From contig NZ_NESF01000014.1 in assembly GCF_003063665.1 (NCBI RefSeq), positions 1 through 64,000 on the forward strand: 64,000 nt of DNA, written 5' to 3'. The translations under genes were made by a program, and so were the position numbers. The notes beneath the pieces were generated by a model. That model was not told where the DNA came from, did no database searches, and worked only from the letters and a program-made list of their open reading frames with translations. This DNA is from Limnohabitans sp. Hippo3. Lineage in GTDB: Bacteria; Pseudomonadota; Gammaproteobacteria; Burkholderiales; Burkholderiaceae_C. Shown here piece after piece: positions 38,703 through 47,959 of the stretch. Numbering within the stretch: position 1 is the first letter of the stretch; every line of letters begins with the position of its first letter.

Positions 38703-39260
38703 TTGAGCATCATCTTCGTGGGCCTACCGGGCTCGGGCAAAACCACCATTGGCCGGCAATTGGCACGCCGCTTGGGGCTGCCTTTTGTCGACTCTGACCA
38801 TGTGATTGAGCACCAATTGGGCTGCTCGATCCGGGAGTTCTTTGCCCGTGAAGGCGAAGACAGCTTTCGCGATGTGGAGCAACAGGTGCTGGACGAGCTG
38901 ACCCAAACCCATGAGGGGGTGATCGCGACAGGTGGCGGGGCGGTCTTGCGCGAAGCCAACCGTCGTCATCTGCGTGAGCGCGGCCACGTGGTTTACCTGC
39001 GCTCGACGCCCGAAGACGTTTTTCGACGTGTGCGCCACGACACAGCCCGCCCTTTGTTGCAGGTGGACGACCCCTTGAGCCGCCTGCGTGCCTTGTTTGA
39101 GGCGCGTGACCCGCTGTACCGCGAGGCGGCCCATTTCGTCATTGAAACTGGCCGCCCCTCGGTGGCCACGCTGGTCAACATGATCATCATGCAGCTGGAG
39201 CTGGCCGGACACCTGCCCGCAAGCACGCCAGCGCCCTTGCAGCCCGCACACAAACCCTGA
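38703..39260 (+). CDS. aroK: shikimate kinase
   Basis: This enzyme phosphorylates shikimate in aromatic amino acid synthesis. The 185-residue protein has a P-loop GLPGSGKT (7-14), the shikimate-binding D in FVDSDHVIE, and TGGGAV. The start is a TTG at 38703: the frame is open from 38649 with no ATG or GTG, and the next residues ([12 protein letters not shown]) fit the usual kinase start. Ribosome binding looks weak. aroB follows after 41 bp. Confidence 0.92.
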   Translation: MSIIFVGLPGSGKTTIGRQLARRLGLPFVDSDHVIEHQLGCSIREFFAREGEDSFRDVEQQVLDELTQTHEGVIATGGGAVLREANRRHLRERGHVVYLRSTPEDVFRRVRHDTARPLLQVDDPLSRLRALFEARDPLYREAAHFVIETGRPSVATLVNMIIMQLELAGHLPASTPAPLQPAHKP

Positions 39261-39301
39261 AACGCCGGGATCCCCTCTCGGACCCCCTACACTTGGGGGC
39301 T

Positions 39302-40414
39302 ATGTCCGAGTCCACATTCCCCATTGAGAAGGTCGCCATTTCGCTGGACGACCGCAGTTACGACATCCTGATTGGCCAAGGCCTGCTCGGCCGCCCTGAC
39401 ACCTGGGCCGGCCTGCCCAAGGCGACAACAGCCATGATCGTGACCAATGACACGATTGCCCCGCTGTGCGAAGCCGCTTTGCGCAGCGCCATTGCCCCGC
39501 ATTACAAACAGGTGCACACCGTGGTCCTGCCCGATGGCGAGGCGCACAAGGACTGGCCCACCCTGAACCTGATTTTTGACGCGCTGCTGGGCCAAGGCTG
39601 CGATCGCAAGACGGTGCTGTTTGCCTTGGGCGGTGGCGTGGTGGGCGACATGACCGGCTTTGCAGCCGCCAGCTACATGCGCGGCGTGCCCTTTGTGCAG
39701 GTGCCGACCACGCTCTTGTCGCAGGTGGATTCGTCGGTGGGAGGCAAAACCGCCATCAACCACCCGCTGGGCAAAAACATGATCGGCGCGTTCTACCAAC
39801 CCGTGCGCGTGGTCTGCGACCTGAACACCCTAGGCACTTTGCCCCCGCGCGAGCTGAGCGCCGGCCTGGCCGAAGTCATCAAATACGGCCCGATTGCCGA
39901 CATGGCTTTCCTCGACTGGATCGAGGCCAACATCGATGCGCTCATCGCCCAAGACCCGTCCGCGCTGGCGCACGCCGTCAAGCGCAGCTGCGAGATCAAG
40001 GCCTGGGTGGTGGGGCAAGACGAGCGCGAGGCGGGTCTGCGGGCCATCCTGAATTTTGGCCACACCTTTGGCCACGCCATCGAGGCGGGTCTGGGTTTTG
40101 GCGTCTGGCTGCACGGCGAAGCCGTGGGCTGCGGCATGGTCATGGCGGCAGAACTCTCGCAGCGTCTGGGCAAAGTAGACGCCGCTTTTGTGGCGCGTTT
40201 GCGGGCCTTGATCGCGCGTGCGGGTCTGCCCGTGCGCGGCCCGGTCATTGACGCGGCTGACAACGCAGGCCATTACATCGAACACATGCGCCTCGACAAA
40301 AAAGCCATCGGCGGCGATATCCAGTTTGTGGTGATCGAGGGCCCCGGCAAAGCCACCGTGTGCGGTGCGCCCGACGCCATGGTGCGTGAGGTGATCAACG
40401 CCTGCTGCGCCTGA
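39302..40414 (+). CDS. aroB: 3-dehydroquinate synthase
   Basis: This NAD- and zinc-dependent enzyme converts DAHP to 3-dehydroquinate, the second step of the shikimate pathway. The 370 residues include [19 protein letters not shown], the [13 protein letters not shown] segment and HGEAVGCGM, all family hallmarks. The stretch before the ATG (CCCCCTACACTTGGGGG at 39283-39299) can act as a hairpin or contain a TACACT -10 box. It is followed by dgt after 3 bp. Confidence 0.96.
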   Translation: MSESTFPIEKVAISLDDRSYDILIGQGLLGRPDTWAGLPKATTAMIVTNDTIAPLCEAALRSAIAPHYKQVHTVVLPDGEAHKDWPTLNLIFDALLGQGCDRKTVLFALGGGVVGDMTGFAAASYMRGVPFVQVPTTLLSQVDSSVGGKTAINHPLGKNMIGAFYQPVRVVCDLNTLGTLPPRELSAGLAEVIKYGPIADMAFLDWIEANIDALIAQDPSALAHAVKRSCEIKAWVVGQDEREAGLRAILNFGHTFGHAIEAGLGFGVWLHGEAVGCGMVMAAELSQRLGKVDAAFVARLRALIARAGLPVRGPVIDAADNAGHYIEHMRLDKKAIGGDIQFVVIEGPGKATVCGAPDAMVREVINACCA

Positions 40415-40417
40415 ACC

Positions 40418-41599
40418 ATGTACGCCGAGTCATTGGATCTGTCAGTCGGTTCCAGCCAGCCATTGGCCAGCTTGTCGGCGCTGGCGTGTGACCCGCCGCA
40501 AACTCGGGGCCGACGGTTTGCCGAGCCGCCAGCGCCCACGCGCAACGCTTTTCAGCGGGACCGTGACCGCATCGTGCACTCCACCGCGTTCCGGCGGCTG
40601 GTCTACAAGACGCAGGTGTTCCTGAACCACGAGGGCGATTTGTTCCGCACGCGGCTCACCCACTCGCTTGAAGTCGCGCAGCTGGGCCGCTCGATTGCCC
40701 GGGCGTTGGGGCTCAACGAAGATTTGGTCGAAGCCGTGGCGCTGGCGCACGACCTGGGCCACACACCTTTTGGGCATGCGGGGCAAGACGCGCTGAATGA
40801 ATGCATGGCGGAGCACGGCGGCTTTGAACACAACCTGCAAAGCCTGCGTGTGGTCGATCAACTCGAAGAGCGCTACCCGGCGTTCGATGGCCTGAACCTG
40901 AGCTTTGAAACCCGCGAAGGCGTGCTCAAACACTGCTCCCGGGTCAATGCCGAGCGTCTGGAGCTGGCCGAGCCCGGTGGTGTCGGGCGGCGCTTCATCG
41001 ACCGCACCCAGCCCAGCCTGGAGGCGCAACTGTGCAACCTGGCCGATGCGATTGCCTACAACGCGCACGACATCGACGACGGTGTGCGCTCCGGGCTGAT
41101 CAGCATCGAGCAACTCCTGCAGGTGGAACTGTTTGCGCACTACCACCAGCAGACTTTGGCCGAGCATCCGGGCTTGTCGGAAAAGCCGCGCCGCGTTCTG
41201 TACGAGACCATCCGCCGCATGCTGAGTGACCAGGTGTACGACGTGATCGACACCACCCGCCAGGCCGTGTTTCAGGCGGGTGTTTCTTCGTTGGAAGAAG
41301 CTCGCCTGGCCGGGCCGTTGGTGGCGTTCAGCCCGGGCATGAAGGCGCGCACTGGCGAGCTCAAAAAGTTTTTGTTCGCGCAGCTCTACCGCCACCCGCA
41401 GGTCATGTACACCACCGCACAGGCGCAACAGGCTGTGCGCGAGTTGTTCGCCGCTTACGTGGCCCAGCCCTCCGAGATGTCCGCCGACTTCGCGGCCAGT
41501 GCCGATCTGCACCGTTCGGTGGCCGACTACATCGCCGGCATGACCGACCGCTTTGCCTTGCGCGAACACGAACGCCTGACGGGCCGCAAGCTGCTGTGA
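40418..41599 (+). CDS. dgt: dGTP triphosphohydrolase-like HD-domain protein
   Basis: This is a metal-dependent HD-domain dNTPase that splits triphosphate from deoxynucleotides. The 393-residue length fits the dGTPase-like group 2. The HD motif is visible as HSLEVAQLGRSIA, then ALAHDLGHTPFGHAG, including the conserved second histidine. The early segment RDRIVHSTAFRRLVYKTQVF is typical. It is 3 bp from aroB, the usual neighbour in Burkholderiales. Confidence 0.93.
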   Translation: MYAESLDLSVGSSQPLASLSALACDPPQTRGRRFAEPPAPTRNAFQRDRDRIVHSTAFRRLVYKTQVFLNHEGDLFRTRLTHSLEVAQLGRSIARALGLNEDLVEAVALAHDLGHTPFGHAGQDALNECMAEHGGFEHNLQSLRVVDQLEERYPAFDGLNLSFETREGVLKHCSRVNAERLELAEPGGVGRRFIDRTQPSLEAQLCNLADAIAYNAHDIDDGVRSGLISIEQLLQVELFAHYHQQTLAEHPGLSEKPRRVLYETIRRMLSDQVYDVIDTTRQAVFQAGVSSLEEARLAGPLVAFSPGMKARTGELKKFLFAQLYRHPQVMYTTAQAQQAVRELFAAYVAQPSEMSADFAASADLHRSVADYIAGMTDRFALREHERLTGRKLL

Positions 41600-41616
41600 G
41601 CCAGTGGAGCGGTCTT

Positions 41617-41643
41617 GGTGGGAGCGAGCCCCTGCTCGCGAAC
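41617..41643. repeat. REP-like palindrome (GCTCGC family)
   Basis: GGTGGGAGCGAGCCCCTGCT followed by CGCGAA, the same family as 9301-9384. It fills the 66-bp gap between dgt and the MFS gene. Confidence 0.7.
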
Positions 41644-41665
41644 GGGTGATCGGAGGCTTTGCAGC

Positions 41666-42868
41666 ATGACCACCCCGCCCCAACATCGCACCGCCTGGCT
41701 CGTCGTCCTCGCGGGCGGCGTGGCGGCCTTGCAGGTGGGTAAGCTGCCGCCCGCCTTGCCCGCGCTGCAGGCCGAGCTGGGTCTGACGCTGCTGCAGTCC
41801 GGTTTCCTTTTGTCCATGGTGCAGCTGGCTGGTTTGAGTCTGGCCGTGTTCATGGGCTTGTGGGCCGATGGCATGGGTCTCAAACGCAGCATGGTGCGGG
41901 GCCTGTGCCTGTTGGCGTTGGCCAGCGGTTTGGGTGGGTTCGCCACCTCGGTCACTGCGTTGCTGTTGCTGCGGGCCATCGAAGGCCTGGGCTTTTTGCT
42001 GGTGGCCTTGCCCGCGCCCGCTTTGATTCGCCGCCTGGTGCTACCAGTACAGCTGCCCGGCATGTTGGGCGTGTGGGGCGCGTACATGCCCACCGGCACG
42101 GCGCTGGCTTTGCTGGCTGGGCCGCTGTTCATTCCGGCCTGGGGCTGGGGCGCTTGGTGGTGGCTGTTTGCTGCCGTGTCGCTGGCCATGGCCGCGTGGT
42201 TGTGGCGCAGCGTGCCCGCCGACCCAGTGGCCCACACAGCCGCCGCTGGGCAAGGTGCCTGGCAGCGCCTGCGCCGCACCTTGAGCGCCCCCGGCCCATG
42301 GCTGGTGGCCCTCACTTTTGGCATGTATTCGGGTCAGTGGCTGGCGGTGGTGGGTTTCCTGCCGTCCATTTACGCCGCCGCTGGTGTCGGCGGTGCGTTG
42401 CTGGGCGTGCTCACGGCCTTGGCGGCGGCTGTCAACATCGTGGGCAACATGGCATCGGGCCGTTTGCTGCAGCGCGGCTGGGCACCCCGCAGCACGCTGT
42501 GGCTGGGCTTTGGCGCGATGGCATTGGGCAGCACGGTCGCCTTTGCGCCCTTCACCGAAAGCCTGCCTTGGTTGCGCTTTGCCGGGGTGCTGTTGTTCTC
42601 GGGCATGGGTGGTTTGGTGCCGGGCACGCTGTTCAGCCTGGCGGTGCGTCTGGCCCCGGGCGAGCAACAAGTGGCCACCACCGTGGGCTGGGTGCAGCAA
42701 CTCTCGGCCCTGGGCCAGTTCGTCGGCCCCCCCGTGGTGGCGGCCGTGGCCGCCCGTGCAGGCGGCTGGCAACTCACACCGCTGGTCACGGTGGGGTGTT
42801 GTGTGGTGGGGGCGGGCTTGGCTTGGGTGGTGCAGCGCTTGCTTGCGCAGGCACAATCTCGCCCATGA
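41666..42868 (+). CDS. MFS transporter
   Basis: This is an inner-membrane transporter of 400 residues with about 12 hydrophobic helices. Between helices 2 and 3 the sequence GLWADGMGLKRSMV is the major facilitator loop motif. It resembles CynX/NimT-type carriers in overall plan, but the substrate cannot be deduced. ATG 41666 sits after a GGAGG site. Its stop overlaps the next gene by 4 bp. Confidence 0.85.
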   Translation: MTTPPQHRTAWLVVLAGGVAALQVGKLPPALPALQAELGLTLLQSGFLLSMVQLAGLSLAVFMGLWADGMGLKRSMVRGLCLLALASGLGGFATSVTALLLLRAIEGLGFLLVALPAPALIRRLVLPVQLPGMLGVWGAYMPTGTALALLAGPLFIPAWGWGAWWWLFAAVSLAMAAWLWRSVPADPVAHTAAAGQGAWQRLRRTLSAPGPWLVALTFGMYSGQWLAVVGFLPSIYAAAGVGGALLGVLTALAAAVNIVGNMASGRLLQRGWAPRSTLWLGFGAMALGSTVAFAPFTESLPWLRFAGVLLFSGMGGLVPGTLFSLAVRLAPGEQQVATTVGWVQQLSALGQFVGPPVVAAVAARAGGWQLTPLVTVGCCVVGAGLAWVVQRLLAQAQSRP

Positions 42869-43416
42869 CCGACATGAACACCCCCGAAATTGCCGACACC
42901 GTGCGCTGGCTCGAACGCGCCGTGATTGGCCTGAACCTCTGCCCCTTTGCCAAAGCCCCGCACGTCAAGGGCCAGATCCATTACGTGGTGAGCGAAGCCA
43001 AAGGCCTCGAAGGCTTGCGCGACGAATTGATTGAGCAGTTGCAGGCGCTGGCCGCCATGCCCGCCGAAGAGCGCGAGACCGTGCTCTTGATCGTGCCGCA
43101 GATGCTGCAAGACTTTTTGGCGTTCAACGACTTTCTGGACGAGGCCGATGCGGTGCTGCAAGAGCTCGACATGGAGGGCGTGTTCCAGGTCGCGAGTTTT
43201 CACCCGCAGTTCCAGTTTGCCGACACCGAGCCGGACGACATCAGCAATTTCACCAACCGTTCGCCTTACCCCACGCTGCACCTGCTGCGTGAGGAAAGCA
43301 TCGATCGGGCGGTGGAGGCGTTCCCTGAAGCCGAGATGATCTACGAAACCAACATCGAGACCATGGAAAAGTTGGGAACCGAGGGCTGGAAAAAGCTCGA
43401 TGTCGGCCCGCACTGA
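42865..43416 (+). CDS. DUF1415 family protein
   Basis: This 183-residue soluble protein belongs to DUF1415, recognised by the start VRWLERAVIGLNLCPFAKAP and by SFHPQFQFADTEPDDISNFT and NRSPYPTLHLLRE. Function unknown in the family. Conserved His and Cys residues are visible but no catalytic role is established. It is coupled to the MFS gene by a 4-bp overlap and followed by a REP. Confidence 0.9.
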   Translation: MTDMNTPEIADTVRWLERAVIGLNLCPFAKAPHVKGQIHYVVSEAKGLEGLRDELIEQLQALAAMPAEERETVLLIVPQMLQDFLAFNDFLDEADAVLQELDMEGVFQVASFHPQFQFADTEPDDISNFTNRSPYPTLHLLREESIDRAVEAFPEAEMIYETNIETMEKLGTEGWKKLDVGPH

Positions 43417-43444
43417 AACCCTGGTTGGTGATTCCTGCATCCGT

Positions 43445-43472
43445 TGTCATTCCCGCGCAGGCGGGAATCCAT
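43445..43472. repeat. REP palindrome (TTCCCGC family)
   Basis: GTCATTCCCGCGCAGGCGGG followed by AATCC. This is the widespread repeat whose translation yields SFPRRRES peptides. It separates the DUF1415 gene from the methyltransferase gene. Confidence 0.8.
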
Positions 43473-43497
43473 GCCCGCACCCACTTCGCTCCACGCC

Positions 43498-44388
43498 ATG
43501 AAAAGCCCGAAACGCGCAACCCAGTCGCCCGCCGCCAACCCTGACGCACTGCCCCCCGAGGTGCGCCCCGGCCAGTCGGTTGAGTTGCTCAAGCAGCTGC
43601 ACATCCTCACGCGCGAGGGCAAGCTCAACCAGGACTCGCGCCGCAAACTCAAGCAGGTTTACCACCTGTTTCAGTTCATTGAAAAGTTGTTGCTGGAATT
43701 GCCCGCGAGCGTCAGCGACCCCACCTTGGCCGACCACGGCGCGGGCAAGTCGTATCTGGGCTTCATCATTTACGATCTGTTTTTCAAGGCGCTGGGCCAG
43801 GGCACGATCTACGGCATCGAAACGCGCAGCGAGCTGGTGGAGTCATCCAAAGCGTTGGCCCAGAAGCTGGGCTTTGAGCGCATGCGCTTTTTGAATGTGA
43901 GCGTGGCCGAATCGACGCAAAGTGATGAACTGCCCGCACAGATTGACGTGGTCACCGCACTGCACGCTTGCGACACGGCCACCGACGATGCCATCGCCTT
44001 CGGTCTGCAAAAGAAAGCCAGATACATGGTGCTGGTGCCTTGCTGCCAGGCCGAACTGGCCCGGGCGCTCAACCAGAACAAGGCGATCAATCTGCAGCGC
44101 ACCCCGCTGGCCGAGCTCTGGCGTCACCCCCTGCACACCCGCGAAGTGGGCAGTCAACTCACCAACGTGCTGCGCTGCCTGTATTTGGAGTCACAGGGTT
44201 ACCAGGTCACGGTGACCGAGCTGGTGGGCTGGGAGCATTCCATGAAAAACGAGCTGATTCTGGCCAAGTACACCGGTCAGAAAAAACGCGCCTCCGGCGA
44301 GCGCCTGCTGGCGCTGCTTCAGGAGTTTGGGGTGGAAGAACTGATGGGCGGGCGTTATCCACGGGTCGCCAGATCAGCAGCGGTCTGA
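43498..44388 (+). CDS. SAM-dependent methyltransferase-like protein
   Basis: This 296-residue protein has a class I methyltransferase fold: LADHGAGKSYLGFIIYDLFF is the SAM motif I variant, TIYGIETRSELVESS is motif II, and IDVVTALHACDTATDDAI with VLVPCCQAELAR follow. This pattern fits the Methyltransf_32 group (some act on RNA), but the target is unknown. ATG 43498 was preferred over 43471 and 43444, since those lie in or next to the REP. Confidence 0.8.
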   Translation: MKSPKRATQSPAANPDALPPEVRPGQSVELLKQLHILTREGKLNQDSRRKLKQVYHLFQFIEKLLLELPASVSDPTLADHGAGKSYLGFIIYDLFFKALGQGTIYGIETRSELVESSKALAQKLGFERMRFLNVSVAESTQSDELPAQIDVVTALHACDTATDDAIAFGLQKKARYMVLVPCCQAELARALNQNKAINLQRTPLAELWRHPLHTREVGSQLTNVLRCLYLESQGYQVTVTELVGWEHSMKNELILAKYTGQKKRASGERLLALLQEFGVEELMGGRYPRVARSAAV

Positions 44389-44395
44389 TCTGGCG
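44367..44395. terminator. hairpin between convergent genes
   Basis: A perfect 11-bp stem CGCCAGATCAG / CTGATCTGGCG with a 7-base loop overlaps the methyltransferase stop and lies before the convergent receptor gene end at 44416. It has no T-tract, so it may be a weak or Rho-aided terminator or protect the mRNA 3' end. Confidence 0.4.
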
Positions 44396-44415
44396 CCCAG
44401 CAGACATCAACCGCC

Positions 44416-45390
44416 TTATTGCGGCTCAATTTTCGCGTCGCGAATGGCCTTGGCCCATTTGGCGGTTTCGGCTTTGGAGCGTTGCGCCAGTGCTTCGGGT
44501 GAGGCGGGGGCGGTCTCAAAGCCCAGGGCCGAGAAGCGCTCCAGGATGGTCTTGTCGTTGGCCGCAGCGTTCACCGCGGCGTTGAGCTTGTTGACGATGT
44601 CGGGTGGCGTGCCGGCCGGGGCAAAGACCGCAAAATAGGCGATCAGTTCATAGTCCTTCAGGCCCAGGGCTTCGTTGACGGTGGGCAGCTCGGGGATGGC
44701 CTTGGAGCGCTGTGTCGAGGTGACGGCCAGGCCGCGGATCTTGCCCGCCTTGACCTGGGGCAGCATGACGGCAAAGTCGGCGGTGAACATGTTCACCTGG
44801 CCGCCAATCAGGTCGGTCATGGCCGCCGGGCCGCTTTTGTAGGGCACATTGGTCATCTGGATGCCCGCCATGCTGGCGAGCATTTCGCTGGACACCAGTT
44901 GCGAGGTGCTGGCGCTGGCGAACGTCACTTGTGTGGGCTTGGATTTGGCCAGGTCCACAAATTCTTTGAGGGTTTTGGCGGGAACATCGTTGTTCACCGC
45001 CACGATCAGCGGCACCGAGCCCATGTAGGCCACGGGCGCAAAGGCGGTGTCCTGGTCATAGGGCAGCTTTTTCATCAGGCTTTTCAGGGCCGCGTTGGTG
45101 CTGTTGGTGCCAATCAGGATGGTGTAGCCATCGGGTGCCGACTTGGCGACCGCGTCCGCACCCAGCATGCCGTTCACCCCAGCGCGGTTGTCCACCACCA
45201 CGGGTTGGCCCAGAACTTCCGACATTTTTTGGGCAAAGGCGCGGCCAATTTGGTCGGTGGCGCTGCCCGCCGCAAAGGGCACCACGGCCTTGATGGGTTT
45301 GTTGGGGTAGGCCTGTGCCAGGGCTTGGGATGCCACAAGGCCAAGGCCCAAGGCGGCAGACAACAAAGAAGCGATGCGCAAACGTTTCAT
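44416..45390 (-). CDS. orphan Bug/TctC-family periplasmic receptor
   Basis: This 324-residue periplasmic binding protein has a signal peptide (RIASLLSAALGLGLVASQAL, cleavage after AQA) and the Bug motif IKAVVPFAAGSATDQIGR, where the carboxylate-binding loop replaces GG by GSA. The characteristic VVDNRAGVNGMLGADAVAKS follows. No TctA/TctB genes are adjacent, as is common for Bug proteins in Burkholderiales. It is 23 bp downstream of the AtuA-like pair on the same strand, so it probably scavenges the substrate of that pathway. Confidence 0.92.
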   Translation of the reverse strand: MKRLRIASLLSAALGLGLVASQALAQAYPNKPIKAVVPFAAGSATDQIGRAFAQKMSEVLGQPVVVDNRAGVNGMLGADAVAKSAPDGYTILIGTNSTNAALKSLMKKLPYDQDTAFAPVAYMGSVPLIVAVNNDVPAKTLKEFVDLAKSKPTQVTFASASTSQLVSSEMLASMAGIQMTNVPYKSGPAAMTDLIGGQVNMFTADFAVMLPQVKAGKIRGLAVTSTQRSKAIPELPTVNEALGLKDYELIAYFAVFAPAGTPPDIVNKLNAAVNAAANDKTILERFSALGFETAPASPEALAQRSKAETAKWAKAIRDAKIEPQ

Positions 45391-45413
45391 GGGTTCTCCA
45401 GTGGGTCAAAAAA

Positions 45414-45716
45414 TCATTCAATCACAAAGTTCAGCAGGTGCGCACTCAGGCATTTCCCGTGGGCGTCCAGAGCCAGCGAGCGGGTGACCCCGCCGCCCAG
45501 CGCTTGGTGCATGACAAAGTTGAGGGCGCCCAGTTGGGGCAGGGCGTAGCGTTCCACCGGGCCGTGCACGGTGCCTGCAAAGTGGGCTTGCACCCGTTCG
45601 GCGCTCAGGTGTTGTTCCAGCAGGGCAAAGTCTTTTTTGTCGTAAGCGATGACCGACAAGGTGGACCGGTTGCCTTTGTCGCCGGTGCGGGTGTGGGCGA
45701 TGTCGCGCAGCAGCAT
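45414..45716 (-). CDS. AtuA C-terminal-domain-like small protein
   Basis: This 100-residue protein matches the ferredoxin-like C-terminal domain of AtuA-type proteins: it starts MLLRDIAHTRTGDKGNRSTL and includes RYALPQLGALNFVMHQALGG and a C-terminal LNFVIE. Its start lies 1 bp after the stop of the larger AtuA-like gene, so the two are separate subunits of one unit here. Function is uncertain; in Pseudomonas atuA is part of acyclic terpene (citronellol) utilisation. Confidence 0.88.
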   Translation of the reverse strand: MLLRDIAHTRTGDKGNRSTLSVIAYDKKDFALLEQHLSAERVQAHFAGTVHGPVERYALPQLGALNFVMHQALGGGVTRSLALDAHGKCLSAHLLNFVIE

Positions 45717-45717
45717 G

Positions 45718-47076
45718 TCAGTCTCCTTCTGCGTTGAGCAGCACGGTGGTGGTGTGCACGGCATTACGCGGCATGAGCACGGCGGCAGCGGCGATGACTT
45801 CGCGCACGGTGCGTGTGGCGCCGCCGCCACCGGCCGGGCCGTTGGTGTAAAGCGCTTCGACCTCGTGCGCCACATGCTGGGCTTGTGTCAAGGTGGGCAC
45901 GCGCAGGGCCACGCGGGCACGCACTTCGGCGGGTTCTGTCATTGCTGCGCTGGAGGGGCCGAAGATCGCGTTCACGCCGATCAGGTCGTAGCGACCTTCG
46001 AACTCGGCATAACCGGCATCGGCCAGCCGTTGTCGCACCAGCTCCAGCGCCAGTTGGCCCCGTGCCTGCGCGCCCGGCCCGGCATAGCTGATTTGGCCCT
46101 CGCCAATGAAGCCGTCGCGGTAGCCCAGGGTGACCTTGAGCGTGTCGGTTCGGGTATGGCCGCTGCCACCGGTCACTTGAACGCGATCTGGGGCCAGCTG
46201 CGTCAGCTGCACCTGAGAAAAATCGGCCACCACATCGGGCTGCAGGTAGCGGGCGGGGTTCTCGATTTCGTAGAGCAGTTGTTCCGTGCAAGTGACCACC
46301 GTGACGCAGCCGCCAGAGCCCGCCACTTTGGTGATGACGGCTTCGCCCGAGGCGCTGACTTCGGCCAGCGGAAAACCCAGTCGGGCCAGGTGGGGTACAT
46401 CCTTGTAGCCCGGATCGGCAAAGTAGCCGCCTGTGATCTGCGCCGCGCATTCCAGCAAATGCCCGACCAGGACGCCTTGGCCCAGCCGCGTCCAGTCATC
46501 GGATGCCCAGCCAAAGTGGTGCATCAAGGGGGCCAAAAACAGCGCCGGATCGGCCACGCGGCCGGTGATGATGACCTGGGCGTCGGTTTGCAGCGCGGGC
46601 AGCAGGGCTTCGGCCCCCAGGTAGGCGTTGGCCGAAATCAGTTGGGGTTGCAGATCGGCCAGGATTTGCGTGCTCTCCAGCACGGGCAGCGCCAAGCCGG
46701 TTTGGCTCAGGGTGGCCAGCACATCGTCGCCCAGCACCACCGCCACTTTGACTTGGGACAAACCCAATTCACGGGCCACAGCCAGCACCGCGTGCCCGGC
46801 CTGCAGCGGGTTGGCCGCACCCATGTTGCTGATGATGCGGGTCCCATTGCGAATGCAGGCGGGCAGCACGGCACGCATGCGGGCTGGCAGCATCAGGTCA
46901 AAGCCTGCATCCGGGTCTTTACACCGCTCCAGTTGCGCCAAGGCAATCGTCCGCTCGGCCAGGCACTCGAACACCAAATAGTCCAGCTGGCCTTTTTCGG
47001 CCAGCTCCACGGCAGGCGCAATGCGGTCGCCGGCATAACCCGCGCCTGCGCCGATGCGAAGAGTTGTTTTGTGCAT
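45718..47076 (-). CDS. AtuA-like protein, main domain (DUF1446)
   Basis: This 452-residue protein is the DUF1446 part of AtuA-type proteins. The start IGAGAGYAGDRIAPAVELAE and the segments DYLVFECLAERTIALAQ, LISANAYLGAEAL and VIITGRVADPALFLAPL are family hallmarks. The biochemical role is not established. In this window it forms a run with the small AtuA-C protein and an orphan Bug receptor. No acyl-CoA carboxylase genes of the full atu pathway are present, so terpene use cannot be claimed. Confidence 0.88.
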   Translation of the reverse strand: MHKTTLRIGAGAGYAGDRIAPAVELAEKGQLDYLVFECLAERTIALAQLERCKDPDAGFDLMLPARMRAVLPACIRNGTRIISNMGAANPLQAGHAVLAVARELGLSQVKVAVVLGDDVLATLSQTGLALPVLESTQILADLQPQLISANAYLGAEALLPALQTDAQVIITGRVADPALFLAPLMHHFGWASDDWTRLGQGVLVGHLLECAAQITGGYFADPGYKDVPHLARLGFPLAEVSASGEAVITKVAGSGGCVTVVTCTEQLLYEIENPARYLQPDVVADFSQVQLTQLAPDRVQVTGGSGHTRTDTLKVTLGYRDGFIGEGQISYAGPGAQARGQLALELVRQRLADAGYAEFEGRYDLIGVNAIFGPSSAAMTEPAEVRARVALRVPTLTQAQHVAHEVEALYTNGPAGGGGATRTVREVIAAAAVLMPRNAVHTTTVLLNAEGD

Positions 47077-47128
47077 CCTGCAAGCTTAATGGAGTAGGCA
47101 TCCACAGGCTGTCTCGAGGGAGCTTGGA

Positions 47129-47955
47129 TTTAATTGGGGTCAGATCCCAATTAAACTGCTTGTCCTCTTCAAGGAGTTCCCATGGCCCGCCAACCCCGCC
47201 TCACCGTTGCCGCTTACCCGCACCACGTCATCCAGCGCGGCAATGACCGCCAAGCCATCGTGCGCGACGATGCGGACCGCGAGCGTTTGCTGGCGCTGTG
47301 GCAAGAGCATGCACAAACTTTCAAGGTGGCCATCCATGCCTACGTGATCATGGACAACCATTTCCATCTGCTGGTCACACCCGAAACCGACACGGGTCTG
47401 CCGCAGATGATGCAGGCCGTCGGCCGGGCCTATGTGCGCTATTTCAATCTGCGGCACCAGCGCACCGGTACGCTGTGGGAAGGCCGCTACCGCAGTAACC
47501 TCATTGAGAGTGAGCGCTATCTTTTGGCGTGTATGGTCTACATCGATCTGAACCCGGTGCGGGCAGGCATGGTGGGACAGCCTGCGGATTACAAATGGTC
47601 CAGTCACAGGCACTGTATTGGGCAGGGCAGCGACAAGTTGGTGACGACGCATGCCCTGTTTTGGGGCTTGGGCAATACCCCGTTTGCGCGCGAGGCCGCT
47701 TATGCCGAGTTGGTGCAGGCCGGTCTGGCGCAGTCAGATAAAGAACAGTTGACTCAAAGCGCCTTGTCAGGATGGGCGTTGGGTTCAGCCAATTTTGTCC
47801 AGGCATTGCAGCAGTCCACGAATCGCCGACTGCAGCCGGGAAAGGCTGGGCGGCCTTTCAAGAAAACCGTCGAATCTGCATCCGATTAAATCTGTCCCCA
47901 ATTAATCCTAAGCCAATTCAAAAGCCAAATTAATTGGGATCTGACCCCAATTAAA
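47129..47955. mobile_element. RAYT-like HUH transposase element with 26-bp inverted ends
   Basis: Outer bases 47129-47154 and 47930-47955 are exact reverse complements over 26 bp. Each end is also a hairpin by itself, with stems TTAATTGGG / CCCAATTAA (GTCAGAT or its complement in the loop). A third, variant copy at 47884-47907 includes the TAA stop of the transposase gene. The element of about 0.83 kb contains one gene. Its right end is 4 bp from the gltB -35 box. Confidence 0.85.
47182..47889 (+). CDS. REP-associated tyrosine transposase-like protein (Y1/HUH family)
   Basis: This 235-residue protein belongs to the IS200/IS605-like Y1 transposases, RAYT branch. The N-terminal RLTVAAYPHHVIQRGNDRQ is typical, the HUH motif is H60-F61-H62 in DNHFHLLVTP, and the catalytic tyrosine is probably in the helix with ERYLLACMVYIDLNPVRAGM (Y113 or Y120). 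It starts after a good AAGGAG site (47171-47176). Such proteins nick single-stranded hairpin ends; the flanking hairpins are the likely substrate. A C-terminal basic tail (GKAGRPFKK) could bind DNA. The gene appears intact. Confidence 0.9.
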   Translation: MARQPRLTVAAYPHHVIQRGNDRQAIVRDDADRERLLALWQEHAQTFKVAIHAYVIMDNHFHLLVTPETDTGLPQMMQAVGRAYVRYFNLRHQRTGTLWEGRYRSNLIESERYLLACMVYIDLNPVRAGMVGQPADYKWSSHRHCIGQGSDKLVTTHALFWGLGNTPFAREAAYAELVQAGLAQSDKEQLTQSALSGWALGSANFVQALQQSTNRRLQPGKAGRPFKKTVESASD

Positions 47956-47959
47956 AAGT

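Noticed and set aside
43444-43497. N-terminal extension of the methyltransferase gene (SFPRRRES)
   Set aside because: This is translated REP sequence; the ATG at 43498 is more plausible.
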